From positions 15,291,246 to 15,355,245 of the forward strand of contig NC_135555.1 of NCBI RefSeq assembly GCF_964340395.1: 64,000 nucleotides of DNA. Reading direction: 5' to 3'. Numbering within the stretch: the stretch's first letter is position 1; each line of letters begins with the position of its first letter. Of this stretch, positions 22,476 to 38,311 are shown one piece after another. The stretch comes from Glandiceps talaboti (lineage: Eukaryota > Hemichordata > Enteropneusta > Spengelidae). Made by a program: the position numbers and the translations under genes. The notes beneath the pieces are model-generated. The model was not told the DNA's origin. It was given only the letters and a program-made list of their open reading frames with translations, and did not search any database.

Positions 22476-23454
22476 TATGCCGAACGGTACCTTGATAACC
22501 CTCATTATTCAATGATATTTATATATACTTCGAAAATGGGTCGTAAGGGCACGTTTTCTCTTATTTTTCAAAACTATTTCAAGCCATTATATCGAATAAT
22601 ACAAGTTCAAACATAAAAAATTAAAGCAATTCAAATTGGTTATAATACATTTACCAGATAGTCCAGAGTACAGACCGAAATAAAAAATCTGTATTAGTAT
22701 ATAAAGTGTTAACTACCTCTGTTAATATTGACTGCAAGTGCGGTACTAATGTAATCTATTAAATAATTATGCGGGTGGTGTATAAACACCGTGAAAATAC
22801 GGCCCATGAAGCGTTGTAAATCCATCTCATTTGTTTATGGTTGAGGCAGCAACTGTTCAAATATTAAACATAAACTGTATTGCTTTTATGCAAATACACT
22901 GACAAAATAAAAATGAAAATTAATATAGGTATTTTCTTTGTGTCCCATTCGTCCACTTACAACATACGATGTTATATGAATTACATTATTACATATTATC
23001 TAAATATATTCAAACGTGTATCCATTCTTGATGTGGACAAACAGGGGGAAATGAATGTATAATGTCAATACTGCCGAGGTTGTCAAAACGCTGGTATATG
23101 ATTGTTTGAATATTCTCAATATGTTCATCGCAATGCGCTGTATTAAGTAAATCTTGGAATGTTTACAAAAAGAATGACTGTCCTTTCCTCCATTCGTTTG
23201 ACGTCTGTTACTTGAATAAACCTAAGTGACAGTCTTCCGATCCGCGTAGCCAACGAGATCAGTTTGAAAATTAATAAATCTACGCTGTCAATCGGTCAAT
23301 CTTCCTTGTTCAATCGTTGCTATCCAATCTTTTGTAATTTGTATTTTCTCAAGACTTCAATAAAAGCCGTTAGAATGATTTAAATTGACTATCCAGCTTT
23401 GTAACTTTTTATTTTCTAGGACTTTCTTCAACTTTTTTTAGAGAGATCTGGCAT
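22476..23454. other. no gene recognised
   Basis: Non-coding; the short frame at 22880-23062 shows no family features. Confidence 0.4.
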
Positions 23455-23660
23455 GGCAAGAATTTCGCTAACATTGCTACATGTTATGTGTGTTAGCTAC
23501 TTTAAAGTGGTGTACAACCTTAAAATGTAACATATAATAACGTGACAACTGTACTTCGATGTTTTGTGAAATGTAGCAATCTTAGTATTATGATTGTTGT
23601 CAAGCCAGACGATAAAAAACGTAACACATTTCTAAGAATATTTTTCCACGCAACTGGTTT
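23455..23660. repeat. TGTAGCA-family dispersed repeat
   Basis: Contains ATTGCTACATG near the left side and GAAATGTAGCAATCTTAG...GTCAAGCCAGACGATAAAA on the right, matching the 43-bp minisatellite unit at 3.5-3.95 kb and in part forming an inverted pair. Confidence 0.6.
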
Positions 23661-24075
23661 CCATGGTAACACATTGCAGTTGCTAAGTATTATATCAGAT
23701 TAGTTAAACATGAACAAAACAAAATTGGTATTCATGGCCATTGTGCTGTTGATGTCTGTCATTTATTGACGGAGCTGTTACGTTTCATGAGGATGGTCTA
23801 TATCCGAGTATCATCTGATAGCATCTTGGAAGAATGATGGCCAAGAATATTAATATGAAGCCTGTTGGAGGATACATGCTATCAGTTGAAGGAAAAAAGG
23901 ATAAAATACGCTTGAACTTGAAAGAATGAATGATATGACGATCGATTAAGTAGTAAGAGTAAGTTCGATTGCAAATGGTATTTCCTTTAATTAATATTTC
24001 ATGGTTTCATTTGGCACAATTTTTAAAGGACGCCCTCACATCTCTAGCATGTATACTATGAATGTATGTTAGGTG

Positions 24076-24078
<3 letters not shown>
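23661..24078. other. no gene recognised
   Basis: Non-coding spacer before a TA microsatellite. Confidence 0.35.

Positions 24079-24155
<77 letters not shown>
24079..24155. repeat. (TA)n microsatellite
   Basis: About 77 bp of uninterrupted TA dinucleotides. Short G homopolymers follow near 24204-24214 and 24303-24311. Confidence 0.95.
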
Positions 24156-27984
<3,829 letters not shown>

Positions 27985-28082
27985 GGAAGGCATACACAAA
28001 TACATTCTCATGGCTGTCACCCAACTCACCACTGAATATAGGTTTTTGATGATATTGCGGCGAATCCGCGACAAGTTATTGT

Positions 28083-28235
28083 TAATTTACTCGGTAAATG
28101 ACCTCCTGAGGTATATCCAAATCATGAGCAAAATATTTCGAATACAGGTTTTCGAGAGAAATTTTTAAATTTACTCGGTGAACAACTGATTCTGAGGTTT
28201 AATTTGATTCAAATCATGAGCAAACTATGTCAGAG
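28083..28235. repeat. imperfect tandem duplication, about 80-bp unit
   Basis: TTAATTTACTCGGTAAATGA followed by CTGAGGT and AATCATGAGCAAA near 28083-28135 recurs with substitutions near 28165-28230. Confidence 0.6.
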
Positions 28236-28526
28236 CCCCCTTTCAGACCACCAGAATTTTCATGCCCCCTTACATGTAGGTATACAGCCCAGCCTGAGAT
28301 ATATACGTGTCGCTATACACCCTAAGTAAACAAACAATGCCGCCTCCACGTATGAGATGACGTTGATATAAAGAGGCCCAGTAGCATTCACTGTAAACAC
28401 AACCTCGAGTCACGCCTAGGCAGCACAGACTATGTTCTGTACTCCAATACAATTTAAAAACTCGCTGGCAATTGCTATTGGTGACTCTCTTAGCATGGCA
28501 AGTTGAGTGTCAAGGCATCGAGCTAA

Positions 28527-28622
28527 GTCAGCCTACCAGTGAAGTGAAGTGAAGTCGGCCTATCAGTGAAGACAGACTGTACCAGTGAAGCCAGCCTACC
28601 AGCAAAGTGAAGTCAGCCTATA
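28527..28622. repeat. GTGAA/AGCCTACCA minisatellite
   Basis: Variants of CAGCCTACCAGTGAAGTGAA repeat about four times. Confidence 0.65.
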
Positions 28623-28843
28623 GCCACGTGCACATTATAAGGTATAATTTGATTTAATTTGTATTTCCCATCGTTTAAATTTCTCGAATATATCAGGTGT
28701 ATTGAAAACTTCCTCCTTTGTTTTGTCATTGATTGATGGGAGAGAATATTTTCTTTATTGTCTCAATGCTGATCATCGCACTTGACTTAAGTTTACACCA
28801 TGATAAACATTTACAGATAATTTCAGATACTTATTCCCATTAC

Positions 28844-29066
28844 GAAAGCCTATTAGGATTTCACACTTCACACTTCCCACTTCACACTTCCCACTTCATA
28901 GTTCACACTTCCCACTTCCCACTTCCCACGTCATACTTCACACGCCATTTTGACACTAATGCAATACCCATGATGCATTGCGTGCAAATAAAGTTAGAAG
29001 TAGGAAGTGTGAAGTGTGAAGTGCGAAGTACGAGGTGTGAAGTGTGAAGTTCTAATAGGCTTTCGT
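28844..29066. repeat. foldback element with CTTCACACTTCCCA arms
   Basis: The ends read CGAAAGCCTATTAG and CTAATAGGCTTTCG, perfect inverse complements. Inside, the left arm is a tandem array of CTTCACACTTCCCA-type units and the right arm is the complementary GTGTGAAGT array. The middle (about 28940-29000) is unique. Confidence 0.85.
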
Positions 29067-29698
29067 ATCCCATGATATAATTATGTGCTTTGTCCAAATT
29101 ACGTCCAGTGGTCACAACCTTGCAATCAATTGCACATTTGAACTTAAATTATATGATAGTGCATAGCACGACTGTCCCCTCCGACGTGCTGGGGGGGGGA
29201 TTAAAGGTAGACAGCAGCACTGGAATGAACATCTACATGACTATGTGCTCATAGACCTAACAAAAACATTGTGTGGTTCCGATTACGCTCAGTTTTAGAA
29301 TAGGTGAGGTAGGATTTATATATATATTTTTTTTTCTTGAGCACGTAAAAAAAGTGTAGGGTCGGTGTGAAAAACTAGGTGGGATGGAGTAACCAGAACC
29401 AAACAAGGTCTTATAAGTACTATAATCAGGCGACCAAACCTACCAGACAACCACCAACAAACTACATGCCCTATCGGTGGCAGCCGATTGTAAACCAGCA
29501 TTCCATCAGTACTTGCGAGTACTTTACTTCTATGCCGTGAACATTGCACAAGTAGCTAGTATGCTCATCAAGGCAAGCATATGATAAAACTATCACTAGG
29601 GGGTTCTATTCCCAAGGTCGGAATGTTTTTAAACGCCGTACAATTTGATAATTAACCATGCGTGCCAACTATGTAAAGACGTTCAAAATACCCCCTCC
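29067..29698. other. no gene recognised
   Basis: Non-coding; a G homopolymer of about 9 bases lies at 29191-29199. Confidence 0.4.
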
Positions 29699-29892
29699 AC
29701 AAGCACACACACACTCACGCACGCGCGCGCACACACGCATACGCATGCACAGAAACACACACACACACACACATACGCACACACACACAAACAACCAAAC
29801 ACAAACAAACAAACAAACAAACAAACACAAACACAAACACAAACACAAACACAAACACAAACACAAACACAAACACAAACACAAACACACAC
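29699..29892. repeat. (CA)n / (CAAA)n / (ACAAAC)n compound microsatellite
   Basis: CA and CG dinucleotides grade into CAAA and then about ten ACAAAC hexamers. Overlapping long open frames are low-complexity artefacts. Confidence 0.95.
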
Positions 29893-30101
29893 ATATAGAC
29901 AGACACTGCACCATACTAATAGCACTACTGGATATTATTATCAGTTCAGTTGTGTTAAAAACAAACCTGGCATACAGACGGGGACAGGAAGATTATATTC
30001 CTGGTGGCATTGATTGGCCTTGTTTTTCTTTACGATATTACTTTTAACTTAAATTATTCATACAGTAACATAATGTGTATATTAACTCTGATAATAGGAT
30101 T

Positions 30102-32810
30102 ATGCCTGTACAAATGGAGTTCCGGTACCTATCCATGCTGTATGTATTGCTGGTATTCGGATTGACAGTGTCTCCATCAGGATCAATACCATGTAAAATC
30201 TACAACTACACATACATTGACTGTACACATAGGGAGCTGTACCATCTACCTAATGATCTGCCACCATCTACAACTCACTTGGAACTATCCTACAACACCG
30301 TCTCAAATCTATCACCAGACAGTTTCCTAGGTCTTGGAAATTTGGTAGATCTGAGACTCAGCCACAGCAGTATTTCAACTCTTGGTGAACATGTTTTCTC
30401 TTCTATGGTGAAGTTAGAAGTACTAGATTTATCTTCAAATCAACTGACAACATTATCATCGTCAACTTTCTCTGGACTACACAATCTACAACAACTGTAT
30501 TTGTTTGGAAATAACTTATCTGAACTACCAAATGATATATTTGCAGATCTCACAAAGTTACGAAAAATCAGCCTATCAAGGAACAATTTCTTGTGTTTCA
30601 CACTTGTACCTCTTCAACAGCTCATCAACGTTGAGGTTATTTACTTTGATTCCAACACAATATCTGGAAACTGTACTGATATCAACTTCCAAAGTTTCAA
30701 GAAACTCCAAAGTGTGTCACTTAATAATTGTGGTATTGATGATGATATTCTAAGCAGAATTCAATTTGATGATATAGAAATCACTGAACTCAACTTAAAT
30801 TCAAACGGCATAGTCGCTCTCAGACCAGAAGTTTTCACAAATCTAAATCATGTTATGTCGCTCGATCTCTCAAATAATTTACTTACAACTAGATTGATTG
30901 AGAGTCTTGATGTTCTTTATGTCTTCAAAAATTCCAGCATCAAAACCTTAAAGTTAAACAACCAACGCCTACCACTCAACTTCATAACTAACAACACCTT
31001 CAGAGGTCTTAGGGACACTTCACTGGAAGAACTATATCTTAGAATGAATAACTTGACGAGTCTTCCTGATGGAGGTTTCCAATGGTTACCACACTTAAAG
31101 TTACTGGACATCGGTGCAAACAAACTAATCAGTCTTTCAATGAAAGCGTTTGAAGGACTTCCCAAGTTACTCACTTTGAATATGATGGACATGTATTATC
31201 ACGAGGCTGGATCACTTGATGTTGCTAACCCCTTAGAAGCCATAAGTGGCTTATCAGCTTTAGAGAATCTCTCTCTTCGAGGAATTAAACTTGCAGGTGA
31301 AATTCCTTCGCATGCATTTGCTAAATTGAGCTCTCTGAAATATTTGGATCTTGCAAGTAACAGACTTAGTTTGAATACCGACAGCTTCAGTAACCTGTCT
31401 CAGCTTCGACATTTAGATATTTCTTATAACTCTATTCGGTCGTTTCCACAAAATGTATTTTCAGATTTAGTGTCATTAGAGTTCCTCGAACTAAGTGGTT
31501 CTGATGTAGACCCATTTGAAATTGAAAATACACATCTTCTGAATAACCTAAAAAACCTTAAGACATTGAATTTGCCCTTACGTGGTATGACCTATTTACA
31601 TAGAGATGAATTACCATCTCTACAGGAATTATATATAATTGGAGATGACAGCTTACAGTGCCTTGAAATGAGTCAGTTAGTAGAACGTTATCCACCCTCA
31701 CTGACCAAACTTGCTTTTTTCTCTCACTGTGTTGATTTTGATATCACAGATGTGACCTTTCTTAACATTACATTCATAGGAATGTTTCAAATGTCGTTGC
31801 ATTTTCAAGACATGTTGAGAGATTCCCAATTTCTAAGTTTTTTTCCAAATTTAGAAGAGCTTTCTATCATCTGGGGAAACTTACAACATTTTGACTTTCA
31901 CCCCAGTGAGCTGAATCATCTCCGTACACTTGAATTGACAGGTATCAAAGTATCAAATATAAATCCACAATTGATCCCAACCCTGCAATATTTGAATATA
32001 CAGGAGAGCCCATTTGACTGCTCAAAATGCAACATGGAAACATTTGTTAAGTGGATGAAAACTGATAAAGTTGTAAGTTTGAAATATCCTTATTTATTTT
32101 CCTGTGCAACACCAAAAAACAAAGCAGGAACACGTCTTTATGATTTAGATTTTGGATGGGAATGTAATGTGTTACTGACTGTTAGTGTGACAATCACTTG
32201 CATTTTTGCCTTTATTACAATCTGTATATCCCTTTGTGTTAAATTTCGCTGGTACATCAGACATGCTATTTTCCAGATAAAACTGAAAGGTGGAGGTTAT
32301 CAACTTCAAGTCAATGTTGATGAAGAAGAACCACTAAACAAGAAATATGATGCTTTTGTTTGTTATAGTAAAGATGACAGACCTTGGGTAATGGAACAGC
32401 TAGTTCCTAACTTAGAAAAAATTAATCCACCTAATTTCAAACTCTGTTTACACGAGCGTGACTTTATGCCAGGTGCTGATATCTTTGACAATATTATATA
32501 CAGCATAGAGAATAGCCACAAAACTATGTTGATATTATCACCTGGCTTTGCAGAAAGTGAGTGGTGTTATTACGAGATGAGAATGGCTCAAAATCCCCTA
32601 TTCGCAGATAGAAGAGATGTTCTTGTACTAGTATTACTAGAACACATCCCAGATGACAAAATGCCCCGGAATTTGCGTTCTGTCTTCCTAACGAAGAATT
32701 ATATAACTTGGCCCGACAATAACATTGGTAGGAAGCTTTTCTGGGAAAGATTAAAACTTAAATTAAGATCTAAAAATAGAGTTAACAGAAGGGCCGAAGT
32801 ACGACATTAA
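30102..32810 (+). CDS. Toll-like receptor, single coding exon
   Basis: 902 residues from the ATG at 30102; a second ATG at 30114 would also place the hydrophobic signal peptide (LSMLYVLLVFGLTV) at the N-terminus. The open frame extends further upstream only from a GTG. After a short N-cap with Cys31 and Cys41 come about twenty leucine-rich repeats, then one C-terminal cysteine cap (Cys640, 643, 668, 688), a transmembrane helix at about 689-714 and a cytoplasmic TIR domain at about 748-886. TIR box 1 is YDAFVCYS (749-756), box 2 contains ERDFMPG (785-791) with BB-loop Pro790, and box 3 is FW (880-881). A single cysteine cluster is the vertebrate-type architecture. It should recruit TIR adaptors such as MyD88; ligand unknown. 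Nothing is truncated. Confidence 0.95.
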   Translation: MPVQMEFRYLSMLYVLLVFGLTVSPSGSIPCKIYNYTYIDCTHRELYHLPNDLPPSTTHLELSYNTVSNLSPDSFLGLGNLVDLRLSHSSISTLGEHVFSSMVKLEVLDLSSNQLTTLSSSTFSGLHNLQQLYLFGNNLSELPNDIFADLTKLRKISLSRNNFLCFTLVPLQQLINVEVIYFDSNTISGNCTDINFQSFKKLQSVSLNNCGIDDDILSRIQFDDIEITELNLNSNGIVALRPEVFTNLNHVMSLDLSNNLLTTRLIESLDVLYVFKNSSIKTLKLNNQRLPLNFITNNTFRGLRDTSLEELYLRMNNLTSLPDGGFQWLPHLKLLDIGANKLISLSMKAFEGLPKLLTLNMMDMYYHEAGSLDVANPLEAISGLSALENLSLRGIKLAGEIPSHAFAKLSSLKYLDLASNRLSLNTDSFSNLSQLRHLDISYNSIRSFPQNVFSDLVSLEFLELSGSDVDPFEIENTHLLNNLKNLKTLNLPLRGMTYLHRDELPSLQELYIIGDDSLQCLEMSQLVERYPPSLTKLAFFSHCVDFDITDVTFLNITFIGMFQMSLHFQDMLRDSQFLSFFPNLEELSIIWGNLQHFDFHPSELNHLRTLELTGIKVSNINPQLIPTLQYLNIQESPFDCSKCNMETFVKWMKTDKVVSLKYPYLFSCATPKNKAGTRLYDLDFGWECNVLLTVSVTITCIFAFITICISLCVKFRWYIRHAIFQIKLKGGGYQLQVNVDEEEPLNKKYDAFVCYSKDDRPWVMEQLVPNLEKINPPNFKLCLHERDFMPGADIFDNIIYSIENSHKTMLILSPGFAESEWCYYEMRMAQNPLFADRRDVLVLVLLEHIPDDKMPRNLRSVFLTKNYITWPDNNIGRKLFWERLKLKLRSKNRVNRRAEVRH

Positions 32811-32856
32811 TTAACTATTGTAGTTCTTTTCAATTGTAGTTTAAAAGAGGCTAGAG

Positions 32857-32935
<79 letters not shown>

Positions 32936-33890
32936 TTCTAGTGTATGGAGGCTGGGATGATTTCAATAATGATAGTTTTGATGTTGTTTCTGATTATAGC
33001 TTGTTTTAAGAGAGCTTTGAGCGAAACGCAGCTAAAACGTTAAATATCATGTTTGACGATGCTATTCAATGTTTTGATCAACCTTATTATGTTTTACACA
33101 TATCGTGTTTTTGTATATGCATATTGTATATTCTTGTGTTCCTTTTGTTTTTTCTCATTATTGTATCTTCTAGGGTTTTCAGATATTTGTTATAATATTG
33201 TTACTCTTACTAGCCTGATAAAGAAGCATGAATTTCAATCATTGGAAAAGGTCTAAAAAAATTGTAACATTGCTCGTTTATTGATGCTGATATGTTGTAG
33301 CTTTAACTAATGTATATTTTCAGAATGTGTATTGTATCTCAATATATAGATATCAAAGTTTTCTTTATTGTATCTCCATTGTTACTGTGCGTCAGCTATA
33401 AAATAACTACCATTGATTTAGAGGGCCTTTGATTTGTGGATAGACTGTGAGATGCCATAAATGCAACTCACATCTATATCCATGTACAGTGCTTTAACCA
33501 ATGTAATGGCAGACTTACTATCCCTGGATAGATGTGTATGTGTAGTTAATTCATAGTGCTGTGTATTGACTTATAATTGCACTTTGCCGTGTTTACATAT
33601 AGCTATAAAAATGTATAGGAGTCTACACTGGAATGTATATTGGGGTTGATTTTAATATTCACATCTTTTGTTCAAAACTGTAGTAAGTATGCTCATGGAA
33701 AGAATTAAAAACTCTAGAGATTCAACTGTTATACAGTATTACGGTTAATATGTTTTTAGTAAATCAAATGATATCTTTCAGCAGTGATTTTCAAACTCTG
33801 TTTACAAAAGAATAAAGCAACATGTTTTTAAATGTACATATAGTTACTATTTTTGGTGTGGTGCATGTTTGATATTCTTGTCAGACAAAG
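32811..33890. other. TLR 3' UTR with (CA)n tract
   Basis: A CA dinucleotide run of about 66 bp occupies 32864-32929. AATAAA at 33811-33816 is the best polyadenylation signal, and ATTAAA near 33704 is an alternative. Confidence 0.55.
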
Positions 33891-34002
33891 CCGAACTATA
33901 TCTTGTATCTGTGTTTGGTCGTAATATGTACATTAGTAAGCTTATGTCCGAACTATATCTTGTATCTGTGTTTGGTCGTAATATGTACATTAGTAAGCTT
34001 AT
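33891..34002. repeat. recent 57-bp tandem duplication
   Basis: A unit starting CCGAACTATATCTTGTATCT at 33891 is repeated from 33948 with no mismatch until the last few bases, so the duplication is recent. Confidence 0.9.
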
Positions 34003-34189
34003 TGTACATGTGTGTGCTAGTAGTAGAAATTATGTAATTCCTTAACGGACAGAAACGTTTCACAGTTTAAACTTAGTAAAAGACACTGATCGATCTCTCC
34101 TGATCAGCGATTTTCATTGGAGCGCCTCATTTCACAGTACTGTAATAGCTTATGTAGGTGTCGGTATGATCTGGCCAATCTAGACCTGG

Positions 34190-34475
34190 GTAATCAATAC
34201 ACAAATTCTCTTCTTCCACTTTACATTGAGAAACAGACAAATCACCTGACCTTCTTCAACATCTAACTGGATCAGACAGAATGATCCAAATATAGCTGGA
34301 GGTGTTGAGTAAACCTGAGGTGTGAAAAAGAAAATGTTTTCACACCTCCGGTTTACTCCACCAACACTTCCAACAAAATTTGGATCATCCGGTTCGACAC
34401 TGAAGGGCAGGTGATTTGTTCGAAACATGTCTGTTTCTCAATCTAAAATGGAAGGAGAGAACTTGTGTTGAATCT
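34190..34475. mobile_element. foldback MITE-like element
   Basis: Arms pair from about TTCTCTTCTTCCACTTTACA through TTGAGAAACAGACA on the left with TGTCTGTTTCTCAATCTAAA on the right. The inner stem, GGTTTACTC...AGGTGTGAAAA, pairs across a loop near 34327-34336. Both arms contain GGATCAT/ATGATCC. No coding capacity. Confidence 0.8.
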
Positions 34476-36552
34476 TAGTTCTTCCACGATGAATTTAAAT
34501 AGTGTTATAGGTAGTTAAATGCCCCTAGTCTTTATATTTGATCCTTCGACTGTAGTCCTGAATGCCTTTGATGTCAGGAGCTGCAAGTCTAAAAAATAAA
34601 TATACAAGCTATCTTTCATTTCGAACACTCCAGTGTTGCCATAAGTTGGTGTCATTTTAGTATAAATATTTACACACATCTACATATTATCACTGATAAA
34701 AATTATGATCTTTTATTATGCATTGGCACGTACAAATCAGAAATCGACAGACAATACTCAGTCTCTGGATTACTGTAGAAGTTTAATTACTGTACACTGA
34801 TCAAAATAGTCAAAATAAAAATTAGTATTTACCAATGCTAAATTAAGAATTCGTATATACATAACGATTCGCATTGGGTAATGTACTAATGATACAGATA
34901 TTACGAGTGTTAGGGAATACAGACCTTCTTATTCCATAGAATAATGATCATTTTGCACCATGCATCGATTTCGCCCAATCAAAATAGGCTGATATTAAAC
35001 GAATATTATTTAAAAGCAGCACAAAAATGTATGCTGTTAATGTAGGAATTTTAAAAATTGTACTGGTATTGCAAAGTCACCAATGTCTTAGTATTTTGGA
35101 TTTACATAACAAAATTTCAACTATCGTATTAAGAAATATGTTATACAGTACTTGCTAAAGATGGTGTACAAAATAGAAGTTATTGAATTATCATACACTT
35201 ATTACCTAGCTATATGAGGGCACGAGTAGACGTCAATTATCCCGAGGGATGTTCTGCAGCACCTATTTGCTGAGGCTGAAAGCTGATGAGCAATATGATG
35301 TCTACCAGTGCCCGAATAAGCAAGGAAATAAGTGTTTTATACCACATCGCATTCTAAGGCATATATTTCTTCCATAGTCACAACCTAACCTAATATGACT
35401 TGTACATGCAAATTGAGGTCACTATGCGTCACTAGTCTGTCCCACGTGACACGATCTAAGCCAATCACTGAAGGATGTATGATAATGATGTTTTATAAAA
35501 GCAAGTATGGATGATGATTAGAGTGATACAAAAAGTACACTAATCAAGGAAAGGAATGGAGTGTTGCCTTTTGGCCATTTACTCTCCCTTCAACATAAGA
35601 GTCCCTTTGATGAAGGTATCAACATTTGTATTGCACTTATGACTGTTAATGACTGTTAATTAATGCAACAATAGCTTTCTTCGTTTGTTTAATATACAAC
35701 ATATGATGTAGCAGACAAGAACATAGCGAATGCAAAAATACAATAATGCGTTCTTTCGAAAAGATTTTATATTTTCCGGGTGTGCTTACTGGAGTAAGAA
35801 CGGGTCGCCATTCAATTTCTTAAGTAGATGTCAGAATGGTATCAAAATGAAACTTTTTTAGAATCCAATATGGCCGCCGACTAATGATTAGTTCTATGGG
35901 AAAACAAAGAATAGTTAACAAAGGAGTATAGTTTAATTTCTTTGACTTGAATATATTGTTTTAAATCTTTCTTTTCAAAAGTAGAAATTTGATTTATGTA
36001 AAAGTTGTCTTTAAAGTAAGTTCTTATGATCATTTGAGTTTGCAAAGAACGATCAACAAATTAAACAACAAACTTGAAAACTGAGCTTACAAAAAGTGCG
36101 GTTTCAATATATGAAACCAATTTAATCCTATTTTAGTATATGTTCATTTTAAAAGTTGCATGTTCAAAAATTAATCCTGCATAATATTTATCTTTTAAGA
36201 GTTTAGTATTTCATGTTTATTGACGTTAATGATATGTTAGTATGTATGTTACACCACCAGTATCTAAACATATATTGGTCGATGACAAATCCAGTTGGGG
36301 TGTATCATTATCTTGATACATATAAGGTGTCAGCTCCGTATCATCCATCATCCAGTGTAAAACGGGGCTGTAAGAAGAGAATTGGAAAACTTACATTCAT
36401 AGTAAATAAAATATATATTATAATACTCAGGTTAAGAAAGATGTACACAATTTGACTTTAGGTATATTTGGAACTCTTCTGATTGATTAATCAAACAAAC
36501 AAACAAACAAACATACAAACGAAAAACAAACAAACAAACACTCAATCTATCT

Positions 36553-36603
<51 letters not shown>

Positions 36604-37695
36604 CATTAATAATTTCACTTACATTAATTTTAACATTTTGATTTAAATAAAAAATAGACTTTCTCATTGTCAATATTGAATAGGTGATGCTTACTGATCA
36701 GATTGTTATAGAATATGACTTTCTTCATAAACAAATTATAGAAATAATTTGGTAAATTATTTTAACTAACCTGTTAACGAAGGACTTTGGCGATGATATT
36801 ACCAATAAAGCTTTGGTTTTCGTTTACATCACGCTTTCGTCGATTTGCTAAAGAAATTGTATGTAGCAATCAATATTTTTGTCATTTTGAAGTAATGGAT
36901 AAGTTATATTATGGAAATATATCATGATTAGAAAGACCACATGGTCCCAGTGAGAAAGGTATGAAGATAGTATGGTACAACGGAGACAGACTCACATACA
37001 TATACGCACACATACATTGTACATAGGTACATATAGGTACTTATATAGTTTACACAGAGACACACGCACTCACTCGTTCACGCAGTCAATCAAACAAACA
37101 AAAAGTCTTTTTCTGGCGAGGATGATTTAAGCCAAGATTGCTATCTCCTGTTAACAGACTATTCATACAGAAAAGAGAACTACAGGACTATACAATTCGT
37201 TGCCGGGATCGACACAATGAGGGTTTCTTGGAACTAGCTGTCGGCCGCAATTCAGGGCTAGCTAGTAAGCGCAACATAATGTGCACTTGATACCTTGCGG
37301 ATTTGCAATATAAGGACAGCTTTCACTCTCTGGGCAATTAAAAGAATAATGGATTCCATATCTCAAAGTCAATTGTTGATGCTTTTCATGAGACAAGATG
37401 TAATTTGAGTACAGACCTTGGAGCGACTTTCACGAGTATTATTTTTTAGGATTCTGCCAAGAAGGTTTTTATCTATAGAAGACCCAGGGTTAAATATCTG
37501 GACTAAGGATTTAGTGTATAATGGGGCAATCATATCAGGACATTCAATAGGTATCAAATTGACCACATGCATAAATATTGGCATGCTTGTACATATGCTG
37601 ACGTTTCAATCTTAAAGACCTTGAATTGTACGGCTAATTTCTTATCAGTCGTCATATAGCATCATTTTCCGGAATGTTAACTGCATTTAAATTAC
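34476..37695. other. no gene recognised; probable 3' side of the EGF gene
   Basis: Contains a (CAAA)n/(CAAT)n microsatellite at about 36494-36603. The downstream exons of the minus-strand EGF gene should lie here, but none was recognised. A minus-strand open frame at about 37369-37584 is not recognisable and not clearly splice-flanked. No transmembrane exon seen. Confidence 0.4.
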
Positions 37696-37947
37696 CTTGA
37701 TCACAATCCGTTCCAGACCATCCTTCATCGCATGTACATGTATAGAAAGTCCCATAGTTAATGCATCTACCGTTCACACAAGGATCGTTCGCACACTGGT
37801 CTTGGATTTCGCAGACATCTCCTGTCCAACCAAGCTCACACTCACATATTGTTTTAGTCTCGAAGGTTCTACTATACCATATGTTCTTACAGGTTCCACC
37901 ATTCAAACAGATGACATCTGCACACAGATTTGCTGGGGGTACGATGT
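37696..37947 (-). CDS. EGF gene exon: two six-Cys EGF domains
   Basis: 252 bp, acceptor near 37948 (AACAG), donor GTAAT at 37695. The only exon here holding two EGF domains, so an intron between them was lost or never present. First domain has a long C3-C4 loop; the second ends GWSGTDC. Confidence 0.85.
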
Positions 37948-38231
37948 CTGTTTAGACGAACACAGTTCGATTATTGCGCTAGCATATTATGAGCCTAAGT
38001 ATACAGACGTTGCAATATATATATACTATGTATATATATATATACTATAATGTATATATATATATATCGGTGAGTATCAATCTGCTAAGACAGTGATCTA
38101 TACCGCAGTGGCAGAGTGCAATAGTTTTGGTAGTACTGGAACTCTTTCTTGGTTGTAACTCGGAGTTTCACGCATTGCGCGATCATCAGACTGATGATCG
38201 AGCAATGCTTGAAACTCCGAGTTACTACCAA

Positions 38232-38311
<80 letters not shown>

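Noticed and set aside
29645-30047. His/Thr/Gln/Lys-rich frames of over 120 codons
   Set aside because: CA, CAAA and ACAAAC microsatellite; the repeats are open in several frames on both strands.
30075-30101. TLR start at 30075
   Set aside because: The codon there is GTG; the first in-frame ATG is at 30102.
37369-37584. Minus-strand 71-codon frame considered as the next EGF-gene exon
   Set aside because: No EGF, transmembrane or other domain, no clear acceptor in the right phase, and an in-frame stop shortly upstream.
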